This document shows, piece after piece, positions 11,629 to 23,392 of a stretch of DNA of 64,000 nt (positions are counted from its first letter, which is position 1; every line of letters begins with the position of its first letter). The translations under genes were made by a program, and so were the position numbers. This DNA comes from Durusdinium trenchii (taxonomy: Eukaryota > Sar > Dinophyceae > Suessiales > Symbiodiniaceae), in the NCBI GenBank assembly GCA_963970005.1, contig CAXAMN010006546.1, positions 88,619-152,618 on the forward strand. The letters run 5' to 3'. A model generated the notes under the pieces. That model was given only the letters and a program-made list of their open reading frames with translations, was not told where the DNA came from and searched no databases.

Positions 11629-14590
11629 ATGGAACGCTTTGAAGCGCCATCTTCGTCGACATCCTTGTCAGCGACAGCAGAATCAGACAGTGGGTCAGAA
11701 TCTGATTCTGAATCAAGCAGTCGGATCCAAACATGTGGGAGAGAAAACCATGTGGGTAAGAGTGAACTGCTCTTGAGTCACATGCACTCCTTTGCTGGGG
11801 ATGAATCCATTACGCAGGAAGAGATGTCAGAGTTTGCAAAAAACGGAGTGAGCAAAGAGAGGATCAAGACAGCTATCAAAGACTCATGCAAATGTAAAGC
11901 CAGATGTGGAAAGAGAATTGGGTTCGCACATGTTGTGGCAGCAGCAACTCTTTTCTGGTCTTTACCGAAGGGGGGCCAGGATTCCATTCTTTGGGCATTA
12001 CAGGTTGGTCATTTGGACAGTGAAGATCAAGATGTGGACGAGGACTCGGATGGGTCAAGCTCGAGTTCTGAAAGCCGTTCACAAACACGTTCACGAACAC
12101 CACGGCGGACCATGAACAAATGGTTTATCGAAGGCCGGAGAAAGAACCGCGAAGAGCAATTTTTTTTGATACTGCAGGAAGAACTAACAAGCATGGATCA
12201 TGTCTGCCAGAACACTTCCAGGCGTGCAAGTGTGCCGGGAGGCCTTTCTCAGATTGATGGGCATCGGGTCCAACCGTCTTGTTAGAACGAGAGAAGCGTT
12301 CAGAGGACAAGACATGAGAAAGTTTGGACCTTTGGATGCAGCAGATCTAGAAACCACATTGTTCTTTTTGTCAGAATATTCAAATGTAGTCAACCACACG
12401 AGGAACTGGGAGAAGATCGGCTGATGCAACTGCATCAGTTTCAAGCTTTCTCGAACGCCTGTACTACAGTACTGGTGAAACCTTGCCAACTGAGTAGGAT
12501 CCTTAGGTCCAAGACAATGCTTGTTTGGCACATGGTGGACATGTTCTTGATGCTGAGGCTGGATGTTCGTATGGATGGACAAACGCTCACCTTGGACACT
12601 GCGGCTTCTCAGAAAGCCTTGCTTGAGGCTTTGCTTGAATCAGCTCTGGAGTCAGACCTAGCTCGCGGAGTTGTTCGGTCAGGTGCTCAAGGTTTAGCTC
12701 GAAGGTACCTGCCACCTGGTAGACCAAGCGATCTGTATCAACTGTATTTGTCCCATCAGATTGCTCACAAAGCTCCAGCAGCGAGCAGCAGCACCTTTTT
12801 CAGAGTATTCAATGAGACAGGATGGAAACAAGTTCTTCGCTTCAGAGCAAAAAGCCAGCACACTATGTGCACAACATGTCATAAACTCAAGGTTGCGATT
12901 CGAAAGGCCAAGGGAGTTCAGGAGCATGCCCGTCAGAGCGACCGCCTTTACCGCCACCTGGCTGGGCAGTTCACAGATCGGAAGGTCTATGCAGAGCTGA
13001 AGGCCAGGTCCCGGTACGACCGGGACCTGTTGACTGTCATTTGCGATGGCATGGATAAATCCAAGTTTAGTCTGCCGAGATACCATGAGGGGAGAACCCC
13101 CAAGGCTTTGGAAACTGTTGCTCGCCCTTCCTGCGAAGTATATGCTGTCATCCTGCACGGACACGCAGTATGCACCTATGTGACAGATTGTGACCAGAGT
13201 GCTGGTGCGGCCTGGGTGATGGAAGTACTTGGCCGATCGTTTGATGTGGCCTTCAAAGCATCACAGCGCCAAGGCAAGCCTTGGCCTTCTGTGGTCAAGG
13301 TGTTTGCGGACAACACACCGAAGGACCAAGAGACTTTGAGTCTGTTAGATTGTTCTGGATTTGCGTGAATAGTTTTTCCCATTGAGAGGAAGTAAAGAAC
13401 GGCCTCTTTGGCCTGTTCATGAGCTCACTCATTTCTGCAAGCTACTTCCAACACGGCTCTCAAGAACATCTAGTAGTTGGACACACCCATGAAGACATTG
13501 GTTCATACCTTAGTTGACCTGCCACTTTTTGTTTGCGCTTCTCAAATGTTTTTGTGCACCGTGCGCCAAGATGCATACTTTGGGCTCTTGTGCAAATTCA
13601 TCAGGGAGGGAGACGACTCAATGTAGCTGGCTTCGACTTTAGAGATTCACTGTGTTGCTTTCTTTACCTAAATGTGAACCTGGTACTGTGCATTTGTGCC
13701 CAGGCAAGAGCCAACTGACATTGTGAGGCCAAGAAGCTTTGCTTTGAAACAATGATTTGCACAGCTGAAAGTAGAAGTTCACCATTCTGTGCTTGGAGGC
13801 TACTGAAAGACAAGGTGGCACCCTTGTTTGAAGCTCGTGGTATTGTGTACCATGTTGAATACATCAACAGCTATAGGGATTGGACTGCATGCCTACCAAA
13901 GTTTGCTACCATGTCTGGCGCTTACAGAAAGCGATCCATTGATGATGAGAAGGATGCTCCTCACTCGTTCACCTTTGTCAGACGTGAAAGTGCCATGTCT
14001 ATATATTTGCTAGCAAAATTCAAGCAAACCAGCAATTACTAAGCGATGATTTGTCTAAAACTGGTTTGAGGCATGCCCCGAAGGCTGCTTGAACAAGCTG
14101 AAGACAGATTGAGAGCACCCTTCAGGCCATCACCTCGGGATGTCTTCTGCCTAGTCCAGGCCTATGTCAGTGACAACGACGTTTGTCAGCCACCTTTGCT
14201 GGTCTTTCCAGGATGCATGCGGGACCAGTTGAACAATGCCTTGAAGAATATTGGAGAGGGAAACGTTCCATGTCAGATCCTCACTCCTTTCTGAACCTTG
14301 CCCCTTACTCCTTTCTGAAGCCTGCCCAGACCTATTTGTCTGACGAGCGCAAACAGGAGCTGAAAGACTTGGCAAAGCACCTGAGTTCAACCTACCCCAA
14401 CCTTGGCCGCGGAGTCAGATATTTGCAACAATTGGCTGGTGAGGTAGCAGTCACCCGTCAGGAATTGCCGCAGTTGCAATTCATTCTAAACGGTGCCTCC
14501 CCTAACATTTATCGAGGGGCGCCAGTGCTTCAAGACCCTGAACCGCATGCGATGCACCGGTTGAGGGTGCAATTCCACAGGAGTTTCTGA
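11629..14590 (+). CDS. DUF7869-like GHTHED-motif protein, multi-exon
   Basis: The ATG at 11629 opens an acidic Ser-rich N terminus (SDSGSESDSESSS). Later segments follow the order of a large dinoflagellate protein family that I associate with DUF7869: VQVCREAFLRLMGIGSNRL at 12215-12275; a long exon 12535-13340 with a CTTCHKLKVAIRK Cys cluster, DGMDKSKFSLPR and FADNTPKDQE; EVKNGLFGLFMSSL ending in VVGHTHEDIG at 13388-13497; then FHVEY-like YHVEYINSYRDW and DAPHSFTFVRR at 13840-13985; and SPRDVFCLVQAYV and DLAKHLSSTYPNLGRGVRYL at 14120-14440. Acidic residues at DGMD, DN and GHTHED resemble a DDE-type nuclease layout, so a transposase-derived origin is possible but is inference. Frame changes are explained by introns; some could be damage. 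Confidence 0.6.
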
Positions 14591-15002
14591 AAGACTAGAC
14601 AGGGGCCTTGCACAAGAAACAAATGTGTCAGTAATTACTTTGTCTATGAAGTTGCGGCAGTTGCATTCTTTGTCCTGAGTCATTCAGCTATGTTTGTTTG
14701 CTCGTCAGACTTGTGACCTCGTAGTTGGCCTGTTCCGGAAGCTCCCGAACTTCCCTCAGGCCGCAGCTTTCCTGGGTTTGACAGCCAAATTGTTTTTTGA
14801 GCTTGTAGGCCATGGCGGACCTGTGGCTGGCTGCAGCCGTTGAACCGCCTTCAAATGTGAAGGCAAACCTGTGACAGTGTAACCACACAACATTCATCCT
14901 TCCTGGTCAGGAAGAGTCTGGAGTTTCTGCTGCCAAGCACTCTCCTTAGTCCAAGCTGACCGACAAACTTCAGAGCACAGTGGACGAGGCCCATTGAATA
15001 CA

Positions 15003-16235
15003 CTAAGCGACATTTGAATGGTCAAGCTTCGTGCCAGATTAGCAAAGAGCAAAACCTCGGGCGATGGCTGTGGACTAACTATGGGGAGGAAAGGAAGGAG
15101 AAGTTTTGTGAGGCTGGGACTCTGTGCTCGCAATACCTGTCACGATCTAAACACTGTCCTGCTTGAAGGTCATGGCGAAATACTTGTCGATCCCAGCCGT
15201 AGCTGACAAAATCCCAAGCGTGGACGGGCCGCTTCTGAAAGCTGTCCCACCCTCGTCTCGGAAAGGTTTCTATCTCAATCCGTGGATGCTGGATTTTAGT
15301 GAACACGCCAAATGCGGCAAGTTTCCAAGCAATGTGGCTCTGCGTTTGCATTTACCATCGTTTTTGTCTCGCGGCTATGAAGGTGATCGCGAACCGTTGG
15401 AGGTACGGTTTAGCGAACCTGACTTGAACCTCTTTTCAGTGAAGTACGTGGATGGCCACACCAAGGGCATTTGCATCCAGATCATTTTTGCACTTTTGGC
15501 CTCAGCCAGATGCATCATGTGCATGATGTTATGATCAGATTCTGGTTTGAAACTTCATTGAAAGAAATTGACAAATGAGGGTGTTGAGCCACATGAGCTG
15601 GAAGCCGATGTTGAACTCTGCCGGGTCTTGGGATCTTTGAAGAACCTCCGGGCAAACTTTGTTCACCATGCTTCCGAAGAGTGTTTCTACTACGAAGCGT
15701 TGAGCAACTCAGATTCTTTGTTTGCAAGGTTTTAAAAAGTTGTAATTAGGATATTGTTGGATGGCCGAGCGTCAGATTGCTGATGGCTTAGAACACCCAC
15801 CAAGGCCTTGCAAACCGCACAGCGGAGAAGCAAAGGCCTGGCCCATTGGACCTTACCTTGTTGTTTCTGCAGATTGTCAAGATCAAGAAGATCTCCCAAC
15901 CACAAGCCAGCATGCGAGATCTGCTCCACAAGGCTGTGCAGGAGTACAACAAAACCTGCACAACAAAATCATGGAAGATCAAGGAGGAGATTCGCAAGTT
16001 GGTCTACAATCTGATCAGATGTCCTGCTTCTCTTTTGGACATCATGAAGCAGGTGGTCGACAAGTCGAAATGGGAGCACTCTCCATTCACAATGGACAAC
16101 CTGGAAGGCGATTACTATGTGCCAGGTCATGTCATTGGAGGTGTCAAAGCGCAGCCATGGGCACAGATCAAGGACTGCTTGAGTCTAAGTGTTTTTGACT
16201 GGTTGAATCCCTGTTGGTTGGTTAGTTGCTTTTGA
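15003..16235 (+). CDS. Unrecognised exons, possibly the start of the 15-21.5 kb gene
   Basis: Open protein-like segments on the plus strand lie at 15163-15480 (AKYLSIPAVADKIPSVDGPL, later FYLNPWMLDFSEHAKCGKFP), 15590-15735 (EADVELCRVLGSLKNLRANF) and 15846-16170 (RDLLHKAVQEYNKTCTTKSW, later IKEEIRKLVYNLIRCPASLL). They have balanced composition and end near plausible splice sites. No known domain is recognised. About 14600-15000 and 16240-17520 show no coding sequence. Confidence 0.35.
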
Positions 16236-16952
16236 ATCCCAGTTGGTGGCGCTCTCAACCCTGGAAGACTGTCAGCAACGAGTCCGTCGTCTTGTGGGCT
16301 CAACGCGCCGCCGATGAGCATGACAAGAAAGCTCCCAGGGACTCGCCAGTGAAGCAAAAGGCACGATGTTAACAAAACAATTTCTACTATATAGATAATA
16401 TATAGAGAGAGTACATGGCGTAGTACCTTCAATTCAAACCATACTTGTGCAACGTGGAACTGATGGTTCATTACAAACTAAAAAATAAACAACACTTAGA
16501 CTTGGAACACTTACAATCTATGACAACAACCTGTGTATATATATATACTTATACTGTATATAATGTACATTTGATGCAACTTGCGTATGTAAGTTCAAAT
16601 GATGTGAAGAAGTTGCTCACACCCTGACAGAAGATGGCTCAGCGAGATGGAGCTGGCATGTGCGACCTGCTTGAGGTTTGCTGCCTGTGGCATCACATTT
16701 GGGGAGACCTGCGGACTTACATTGGCCCAGGGGAAGCTTTGACCAAGATTGAATGCATGTGGACTCAAGGGTCACTGGGATGCACACTGGATTCAAACCA
16801 TGTAAAATCTGAAGATTTGCTCAAAGGCCAAAACGTACATGGGTTTTTTAAAACCGAGACATGTTTGAATAGGTTTTGGAGGAGCCAATGATTTTCTTGA
16901 TTTTTTTCAGAATCAAAAAAATCATTGCCCCCCCCAAAAAACCTATGATTTG

Positions 16953-16978
16953 TACATGGGTTTTTAAAAACCCATGTA
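16953..16978. repeat. 26-bp perfect palindrome
   Basis: TACATGGGTTTTTAAAAACC followed by CATGTA equals its own reverse complement. A diverged copy (GTACATGGGTTTTTTAAAAC) begins near 16838, about 115 bp upstream. The flanks are poly-A/T and poly-C rich. It can extrude as a cruciform or could be a mobile-element end. Confidence 0.85.
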
Positions 16979-17064
16979 TTTTTTGGAGATTTTGTGAGAC
17001 CTCAGAAAATCATGGGGTTTCCCAGAGGGATGCGAATCCCAAAACAATGATTTTTTGGAGGAGG

Positions 17065-17223
17065 AAAAAAAAAAACGAGACATTGTATGAGCCCAAATCT
17101 GGAAGATTCTAGGCCAAACGGGCCCAATCTGGGGACCGGGGCTAGTAAACGCCCAAAACGAGACATTGTATGGGCCCAATCTGGGGATCGGGGCTAGTAA
17201 ACGCCCAAAACGAGACATTTTAT
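17065..17223. repeat. 52-bp tandem repeat
   Basis: Two near-identical units (17120-17171 and 17172-17223) contain GGGCCCAATCTGGGG, GGGGCTAGTAAACG and CCCAAAACGAGACATT. A partial, diverged unit precedes them from about 17065. No coding sequence is seen; the stretch 16240-17520 is otherwise AT-rich and stop-rich. Confidence 0.85.
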
Positions 17224-17533
17224 GAGGCCAAAATGGGAAACCACACATTGTGTATTATATATACACCTAAAGTTTCAATGGAAGAAACACAAAACATTAC
17301 ATCCATCAGAAGTGTTGGTTGCTTGCAAAGTGTTTGTTGTATCTAAGTTGTGTCGCAAACAGTACATTCAATTTTGAACATGGTATGTTATATATATAAT
17401 GTATCCTTCTTGGATCATAAAGACATCAGTGTTGGCTACCTTCCATATGTTCTGTAAACCATATGTATCTATATATATAATATATAATTCTGTGTTATTT
17501 TAAACTATATGTCCTGTTTGTCTCAGTATAGAT

Positions 17534-19342
17534 GTGTTCAGGTTGCCGGACAGTGAGCTGAAGACTCACTCAAAGGCTTGCAGCACAGAGTTCGACTGGA
17601 AGAAGCTCTCTTTTGTCTTGGAGGCGAAGGGAATCATCCAGGAGCACCAAATTGCGAGTGCTCAAAGCCGCATCCAGTCAGCCTTCAAGCAGTCCATCTT
17701 GGCAGGCTTTAACCTCTTCAAGACCAACCTCGAGGCGGACCAGGTTGCTCACCGCAAACACCTGGCTGCTGCTTCTGGCGATTCCCAGCGAGCAAGGGCT
17801 GCGTTGGTGAACCAGCTGCAGGAGAAGAATTGTGAATTCACAATGTGTCATTTCGAGTTAGTAGGACCAGGCGGTTGGTAGGACCAGGCTGTAGGACCAA
17901 ATGTATGCTGTTGGTAGGACCAGGCTTGATTTTGTTTAGAACCCTGCCAGAAGCTGCATGACACTGCATGGCGTCTCGTGAACAATGAGATCAGCGAGAT
18001 GAGCCCTACATGGAGCAATGCTGCAAAAAAAGGTGGGACCAGTCGAATGTAATGTCCAACTAACTTGTTGCCTTCAACATGACTCCACCTGTAGTAGCAA
18101 AGAACACCATATAATGTTTCAAAGGGCCAAAGCTTCAAAGGTTTTACAAAGGTTTTACAGCCTGGGTTTTGTTCCCCACAATCAGGCACACAGAACGATG
18201 CAGATGCTGATGCAGACAGCACGGGCACACTGGCAGCAAATTTGGAGCCTTGGCTTCAAAACACTTTGTCATCCCTGAACAATGGCATCAGACGGGTCGA
18301 CAACGAGGCAGTGATTGGATATGTGAACTATGTCGCTGCCGGTGTGGCTTCCTCTTGGAAACAGCACTTTGCATTGCAGCAGGTGACCTCAATGTGCCAT
18401 TCCAATCCACGCTCGTTCATTGCTGTGCTGGTGCTGCCCAACAGGGCAGGCGACCTGAGATCAGGGTCAAAGTTGCTCGGTCTGGATGCAACTGTTTTTT
18501 GGTCATTGCTTGTTTTTTGCTGAAAGGTCAAGCTCGTAACTTGTACATACTTGTACATATTGTTCTTCACCAGATGATACTTATATATAATAACAAAAAC
18601 CATCAAAGTTGAAAACCATTGAACACCTATCAAGGTCTGAGAAAGCTGAAAACGATGACTCCGATGATGACCAGCATGACTCCAAAATGGAGAGCCCTGA
18701 TGATGAAGAGGGCTGTTCCTTGGAGAAGTATGGTCATAACTTTGTAAGTGTTCCACTGGTTTGCCTTGAAGTTTTTGTTAAAACCTTCCCTGTAGCTTTC
18801 ATCTTTGCCACAAATCAAAGGCGATGCGGATGAGGAGGGTGTGCAAGATGCCGATGGCATTTTACGAGACTTCCAGCACAAGTTGATTTGCAGCTATATG
18901 GAGCGAGAGCGGAACTTGAAGGCACAATGTTCACATGTTTCTGCACTTTTTAATTGTGATATTGCAATAGTTTTTAGTTTCCCTTGAATTCATTCCTGTC
19001 ATTCTTGGGCATTTGATTTCCATCCCAGCTTTGAACGATTCCTACCTGTGACAGGTGCGACTGGCAACAGTCATCTATGAGCCCAGTTCTGTGTATGGAA
19101 CGCGGTGCGGCTTCCAGCAGGTGCTTTTGGTTACTGCACAAGACAAGTCCAACGTCTTTCACAAGACAGCCTTTTGGAAGAGTGCGGTGGTCAACAACGT
19201 GAACATGTTGGGGAGAGCGGAGATGATCAAGCTACCCAAAGGAGATGGTAAATTTGGAGGTGATGGACGGTTCACTAGAGTCCAAGAGCTTAAGCAGGAA
19301 ACATGGCTGAAGTTCTGCACACTTTCTATTTGCTTTCCTTAA
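17534..19342 (+). CDS. Unrecognised multi-exon gene, part 1
   Basis: Exon-like plus-strand segments are 17534-17850 (helical, KGIIQEHQIASAQSRIQSAF), 17943-18030 (ACQKLHDTAWRLVNNEISEM), 18260-18500 (EAVIGYVNYVAAGVASSWKQ, then IAVLVLPNRAGDLRS), 18815-18930 (ADEEGVQDADGILRDFQHKL) and 19050-19250 (VRLATVIYEPSSVYGTRCGF, then AFWKSAVVNNVNM). Comparable segments occur in uncharacterised multicopy dinoflagellate proteins as far as I recall, but I cannot name a domain or reaction. Helical segments suggest a soluble, partly coiled protein. Exon limits are approximate, and separation from part 2 is for convenience. Confidence 0.45.
17866..17922. repeat. Short tandem repeat GTAGGACCAGGC
   Basis: Four imperfect copies of a TAGGACCA-based unit (about 12-18 bp spacing) lie directly after the exon that ends near 17850. 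They would be at the 5' end of the following intron. Confidence 0.75.
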
Positions 19343-19443
19343 AGCAAATGACAAAAACACACCATGAACACATCCAACAGCTGTCAGTTCCCATCATCAT
19401 ACATTGGCTAGATTTCTGGATGCATTTGCAGTAGTTTTGAACG

Positions 19444-21467
19444 GTGGGTTCAACTAAGCATGCTGGTGGAACCTCCTTCATTGGCAACATCTTGGACGCA
19501 CTCGTCCCATCGAGAGATTGCCCATTGGTGCTGCTGGACTATTTTGCCTTTGACGCGTGGCCAGCTTGTCATGTGGTCACCCAATGTGCACTAGGACAGT
19601 CATGTTCATGTCTTCAAAACACTTGAAGACCTTTCTCGAATGTTTTTAGGTCTAAATGTTTTGGATAAAGACTTTTTTATATAGTTCGAAAATCTCAAAA
19701 CATGGCCAACTGGCACTCAATACATATGCACATAGACACTGATTGCCAGGCATAGGACTTAGACCTTGCATAGGACTTAGAACATCGATCCACTTTTTGC
19801 ATTATTGGAACAGCAGGTTGTTGCTAAGGTAGGCCAGTTTTGAACCGCAATGACCACAACACTTCAACATACGGCTAAAATGGGTAGAGCAACATATGAA
19901 CCCCAAGTCATAAACCAAACAGGCAGTTGCCTTTTGTTGGGAACTATCGATTCTTCAAATTAAATATACAAAAGGATTCAGGCAGTTTTGTTTGTCGTTC
20001 ACTGTAGATTGAACAGCATAGCCACAAACAACAGTGGAGCTCATTGAGCTCATATGCAAAAAAACACATACAATCTAAGAGGTAGTAACTAGTACAAGTC
20101 CTTTGAAAGGGTTTGTAGGTTTTGTGCATAACAAGCTCAACATTCAGGCAGGAAGTGGGCAGTGGGCTCAGTGGCACACAGCGGCCTGGAAACCATGTTC
20201 TGCGCTAACCTCATTGCGCAGAAGGTGTTCGCACTTGCAAGAGCAGGAGAGTTGAAGATCCCTGGCTTTCCCAAGTTTGAGGAAGCTATCAGCGAATTGA
20301 AAGGCAAAGCCTTCAAACACCAACCTACAAGGTATGCGTGGCTCTGAGCGATGGAACACTCATCATCAAGCAGACAGTTCTGGACATGTGGATTGAGAAG
20401 CATGCTACCTTCAGCACAGAGTGCAGCGAACTCTTGAAACACCACAACGATGAATTCAACCCCAAGAACCTCAAACGTGGAATCGAGGACACCAACGAGA
20501 ACAAGGAACGTCAAGAGTTGCCCAACAAGCAGTTCTGTGCGCAGGGAACTTTGTCCAAAGCCGACTTTGAGAAACAATATCCTGACAGGCTCAGAAGTTG
20601 GTTGAAACCTCCTACATATATATTTATTAACACAGCCGAAGCCATTTTAAACAAAGAACTGTCAGTTTATTTCTGATGACTTGTTGTGATAAGACGAGTC
20701 GTCGCACATACCTCTATTGTTGATGCTAAATGTTGTTTGGATGTTTGGAGGCTGTCGCTGCAATGTGGCAACTTCAACCTCCAGGATCTGCGGCTGACAT
20801 TTTTGTGCTTGCTTGAAGATGACCGAAAGCTTCCCCAACACCTCAAGTCCTTGAAGATATTCAATACCGCTCCTATGATTGAAAAGAACTTGTTGGTCCA
20901 AAAAGGTTGTTATCTCACCATGTGTTAGGGAGAGGGAGAGTCAGAATATTCAGAGGTTTTTCTTTCTTTCAGGTTCCGACCTTGGAGCAGTTGCTCCATG
21001 AGTTTGAGAATCATGGGTGTGTGAACCTGAAGTTGCTGGAGCACACAGTCAAGCGTGGGGACAACAATGCTAGCATGGCAGAATCCAATGCCAAGATATG
21101 CTTTGCTTTGGACCCCCCGAAGGAAAGAAAGAAACAAAAGGCAGGACAAACTTTGTCAAGAGCATTACGCTGGGGTACCAAATCTTCAAATCTTTGCCAG
21201 GTCAGCAATGGCAATCCTTTGACGTTTGGAGCCAAGATGGACCTGGCCAAGATTCGCACTGCTAACAATGTGGTGATAGCGTGGCGCTTGCGGCTTTTCA
21301 TCCGCACAAGCCATGTTTCTTCCTTGTCATGTTCAATGTCCTCTTGGCTGAGGTTGCACTTGGAACCCAGCCAGCCCGAGACCTTGGTACCTGTCAGGCC
21401 TACATGCTTGCTGGCAGGTGATTTTGATTTGCCTGATGACCATTCAGATTTTGTGGGAAGATTGTGA
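19444..21467 (+). CDS. Unrecognised multi-exon gene, part 2
   Basis: Exon-like segments continue on the plus strand: 19462-19570 (GGTSFIGNILDALVPSRDCP, then LVLLDYFAFDAWPA), 20170-20330 (MFCANLIAQKVFALARAGEL, then GFPKFEEAISELKGKAFKHQ), 20335-20590 (VALSDGTLIIKQTVLDMWIE, then LLKHHNDEFNPKNLK) and 20975-21290 (PTLEQLLHEFENHGCVNLKL, later KMDLAKIRTANNVVIAWRLR). The last ORF stays open to 21467. No domain is recognised. The order and spacing suit a single gene with part 1. About 19625-20150 is AT-rich with no coding sequence and reads as an intron. Confidence 0.45.
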
Positions 21468-21850
21468 GGGGTGCAACCAGATTCCATCACCTCTATCACA
21501 ATGGATGAACCAAACGAGTAGCCATTCTCTGTCCTTCACTCACTGTTGTTTCGTGATTCAGCAACTCTCACACTGTGGTCGATGAGCTCTTCTTGAAAGT
21601 GGGCGTGGGCACTGTGTAGCAGTAGTCTTTTAGGGTTTCAACGAGGCGCGCCTTGCCATATCATGTGGCTCCCTTTTGAACAAACCTGGACCTTTGGATG
21701 AAACATCAAAGCGACTGTTGTGGTTTGATTGATGCTGTTGGCACTTTGCAGTTGCATGCAGCTGCATTGAATTGCAAGAAGGCAGTTTCGCAGTTTCTTC
21801 ACGCAGGGCTTTTGATCTTCAGGGCATTCTAAGTTCGAGGGTGGGACGCC

Positions 21851-22672
21851 ATGTCATCCACATCTGACAGCGTCGCGCCTGTGGTGGGAACCACTGGCAA
21901 TGTCATAGTCTCTCAAAGTTTCAACATGTCTGATTACAAGGATGTGCTTGAACCAAAGAACCCTTCTTCTGCAGCCACCACCTCGACTAACCCATCTTCA
22001 AGCATGGGTGGAGGATGTGGAGGCAGCCTGGGTCTGAGGATGGAACCAATTCCTTGCTTCCTTTGTTGTGTTCTCTTGAGGCTCTAACTTGCTGAAGCGC
22101 TGTGCCGTGGAAGACTCAGAGAGCCCGCCGTCTTCTGACCAGAAGAAACAGAAAGGCAAAGATGACAAAAAACAGAAAAAAAACTGGGAGAGAGAAAAGC
22201 CCAGGTATGAAACCCCTCTCGGCGGGTTGTGACAATGATGATGATGACAAGGACGGTACAGCCAAAGATGGCAAGAAAAAGAAAAAGCATTCTGCCACAA
22301 AAGGCAAAACTACCACTAAGGAGAAAAAGACCAAGAGGGAGAGGGCCAAGGGAACTCAAAAGAAAGGCAAACGACATGAAGATCAAGGTCCAACCAGCAT
22401 TGTAAGTTCTGAGCAGAGTCCAACATACTCAGACACTGTGCAAATGGCTTTGCAAGCCATTGCCCAAGCTGAGAAGGATGCGGTAGCCAGACGTACTGTG
22501 GAGTTGTGTGATGAGAAGTGACAGTGACAGTGCTGGCGAGAATGCACTGTTTGGTGACCCTGCTTCTCCGACTGCCTCGCCGGGCAGCGTGTGGGCCAAT
22601 GCGGAAGATGTCGATCCTGATCAGGACAATCTTCATTCCCTGAAATCAAATAGAAACAAGTTGGAACAATGA
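21851..22672 (+). CDS. Lysine-rich/acidic low-complexity ORF (possible first exons of the LRR gene)
   Basis: The ATG at 21851 opens MSSTSDSVAPVVGTTGNVIV. Further plus-strand segments are Lys-rich: 22090-22200 (SSDQKKQKGKDDKKQKKNWE) and 22225-22520 (DGKKKKKHSATKGKTTTKEK). A segment in another frame, 22515-22672 (SDSDSAGENALFGDPASPTA), ends at a stop. Frame changes need introns or are damage; AG-GT junctions occur near 22204. The composition suggests a disordered, basic, possibly nuclear protein. The stop at 22672 lies just upstream of the LRR segment that starts at 22689, so the two could be exons of one gene. No function is assigned. Confidence 0.35.
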
Positions 22673-22688
22673 GCCCTTTTCTACTTTT

Positions 22689-23392
22689 TTGGGGGTTGGC
22701 AAGTGGTGTCTTTGGGGGCTGGATGCAGGATGCAAGCAGTTTGGAGCACAGGTCTTTGAAGAGTGCTGTGCGCTTCTGCAGATTGGGACTACTCATGATG
22801 CCACCAATCAGCTCGCTCCACAGGCAGAACTCATGCTCCGAGCCTTTCGTAAATGTACAGTGCTGCGTCAAATCAATTTCGAGCTGACGGAGCACCATCC
22901 GAACGGCCGGACGCGATGTTTGCCGGAATGCTGCTTCATGGAAGCTGGCTTAACCGCACTGACCCTACCTCCAGATTTTAATTGGATGGGGCCGGGTGCC
23001 TGCGAGCGGTGTATGCAGCTGCAATTAGTAGATCTCTCACGAACTGAAATCATAGAAATCATGGGAGGTACCTTTTGCACACTGCAAACACTTGCAAACA
23101 TTGAAACTCCCTGGAGTACTGAGGATGATTCGACAGGAAGCCTTCTTCAAATGTGCCTCCTTAACAGAGGTGACATTGCTCTATATTGCACGACGAGCTT
23201 TTGCGGGGTGCACACAGCTCTGTCGCTTTCAGAGAAATAGCCAAAGTGTGACCTGGCGGGGCACCTACTCTCGAGGAAATGCTTTTCTTCGCTGTGACAA
23301 CTTAGATATGCCGAATTGGGTTCGATGGTTGCCACGCACTCAAGAAGACGAGGATCAATGGGCAGATGACTCTTTTGCTGCCCTCGATTAAG
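22689..23392 (+). pseudogene. BspA-type leucine-rich repeat gene fragment, second copy
   Basis: Repeats of the LRR_5/BspA kind are visible: FGAQVFEECCALLQIG, LRAFRKCTVLRQINFE, GACERCMQLQLVDLSRTEI, then after a frame change near 23095 RQEAFFKCASLTEVTLLYIA and RRAFAGCTQLCRF. The end NAFLRCDNLDMPNWVRWLP parallels NAFEACFRLALPWWLNYLP of the 41249-42622 ORF, and GACERCMQLQLVDLS parallels RACEKCKQLIKVDIS there, so the two ORFs are paralogues. BspA repeats mediate protein or surface binding in other organisms; the role here is unknown. The frame change and short length suggest decay or an unresolved intron. Confidence 0.6.

Noticed and set aside
13639-14390. Minus-strand ORFs in 13.6-14.4 kb
   Set aside because: They lie opposite exons of the DUF7869-like gene and have no features of their own.
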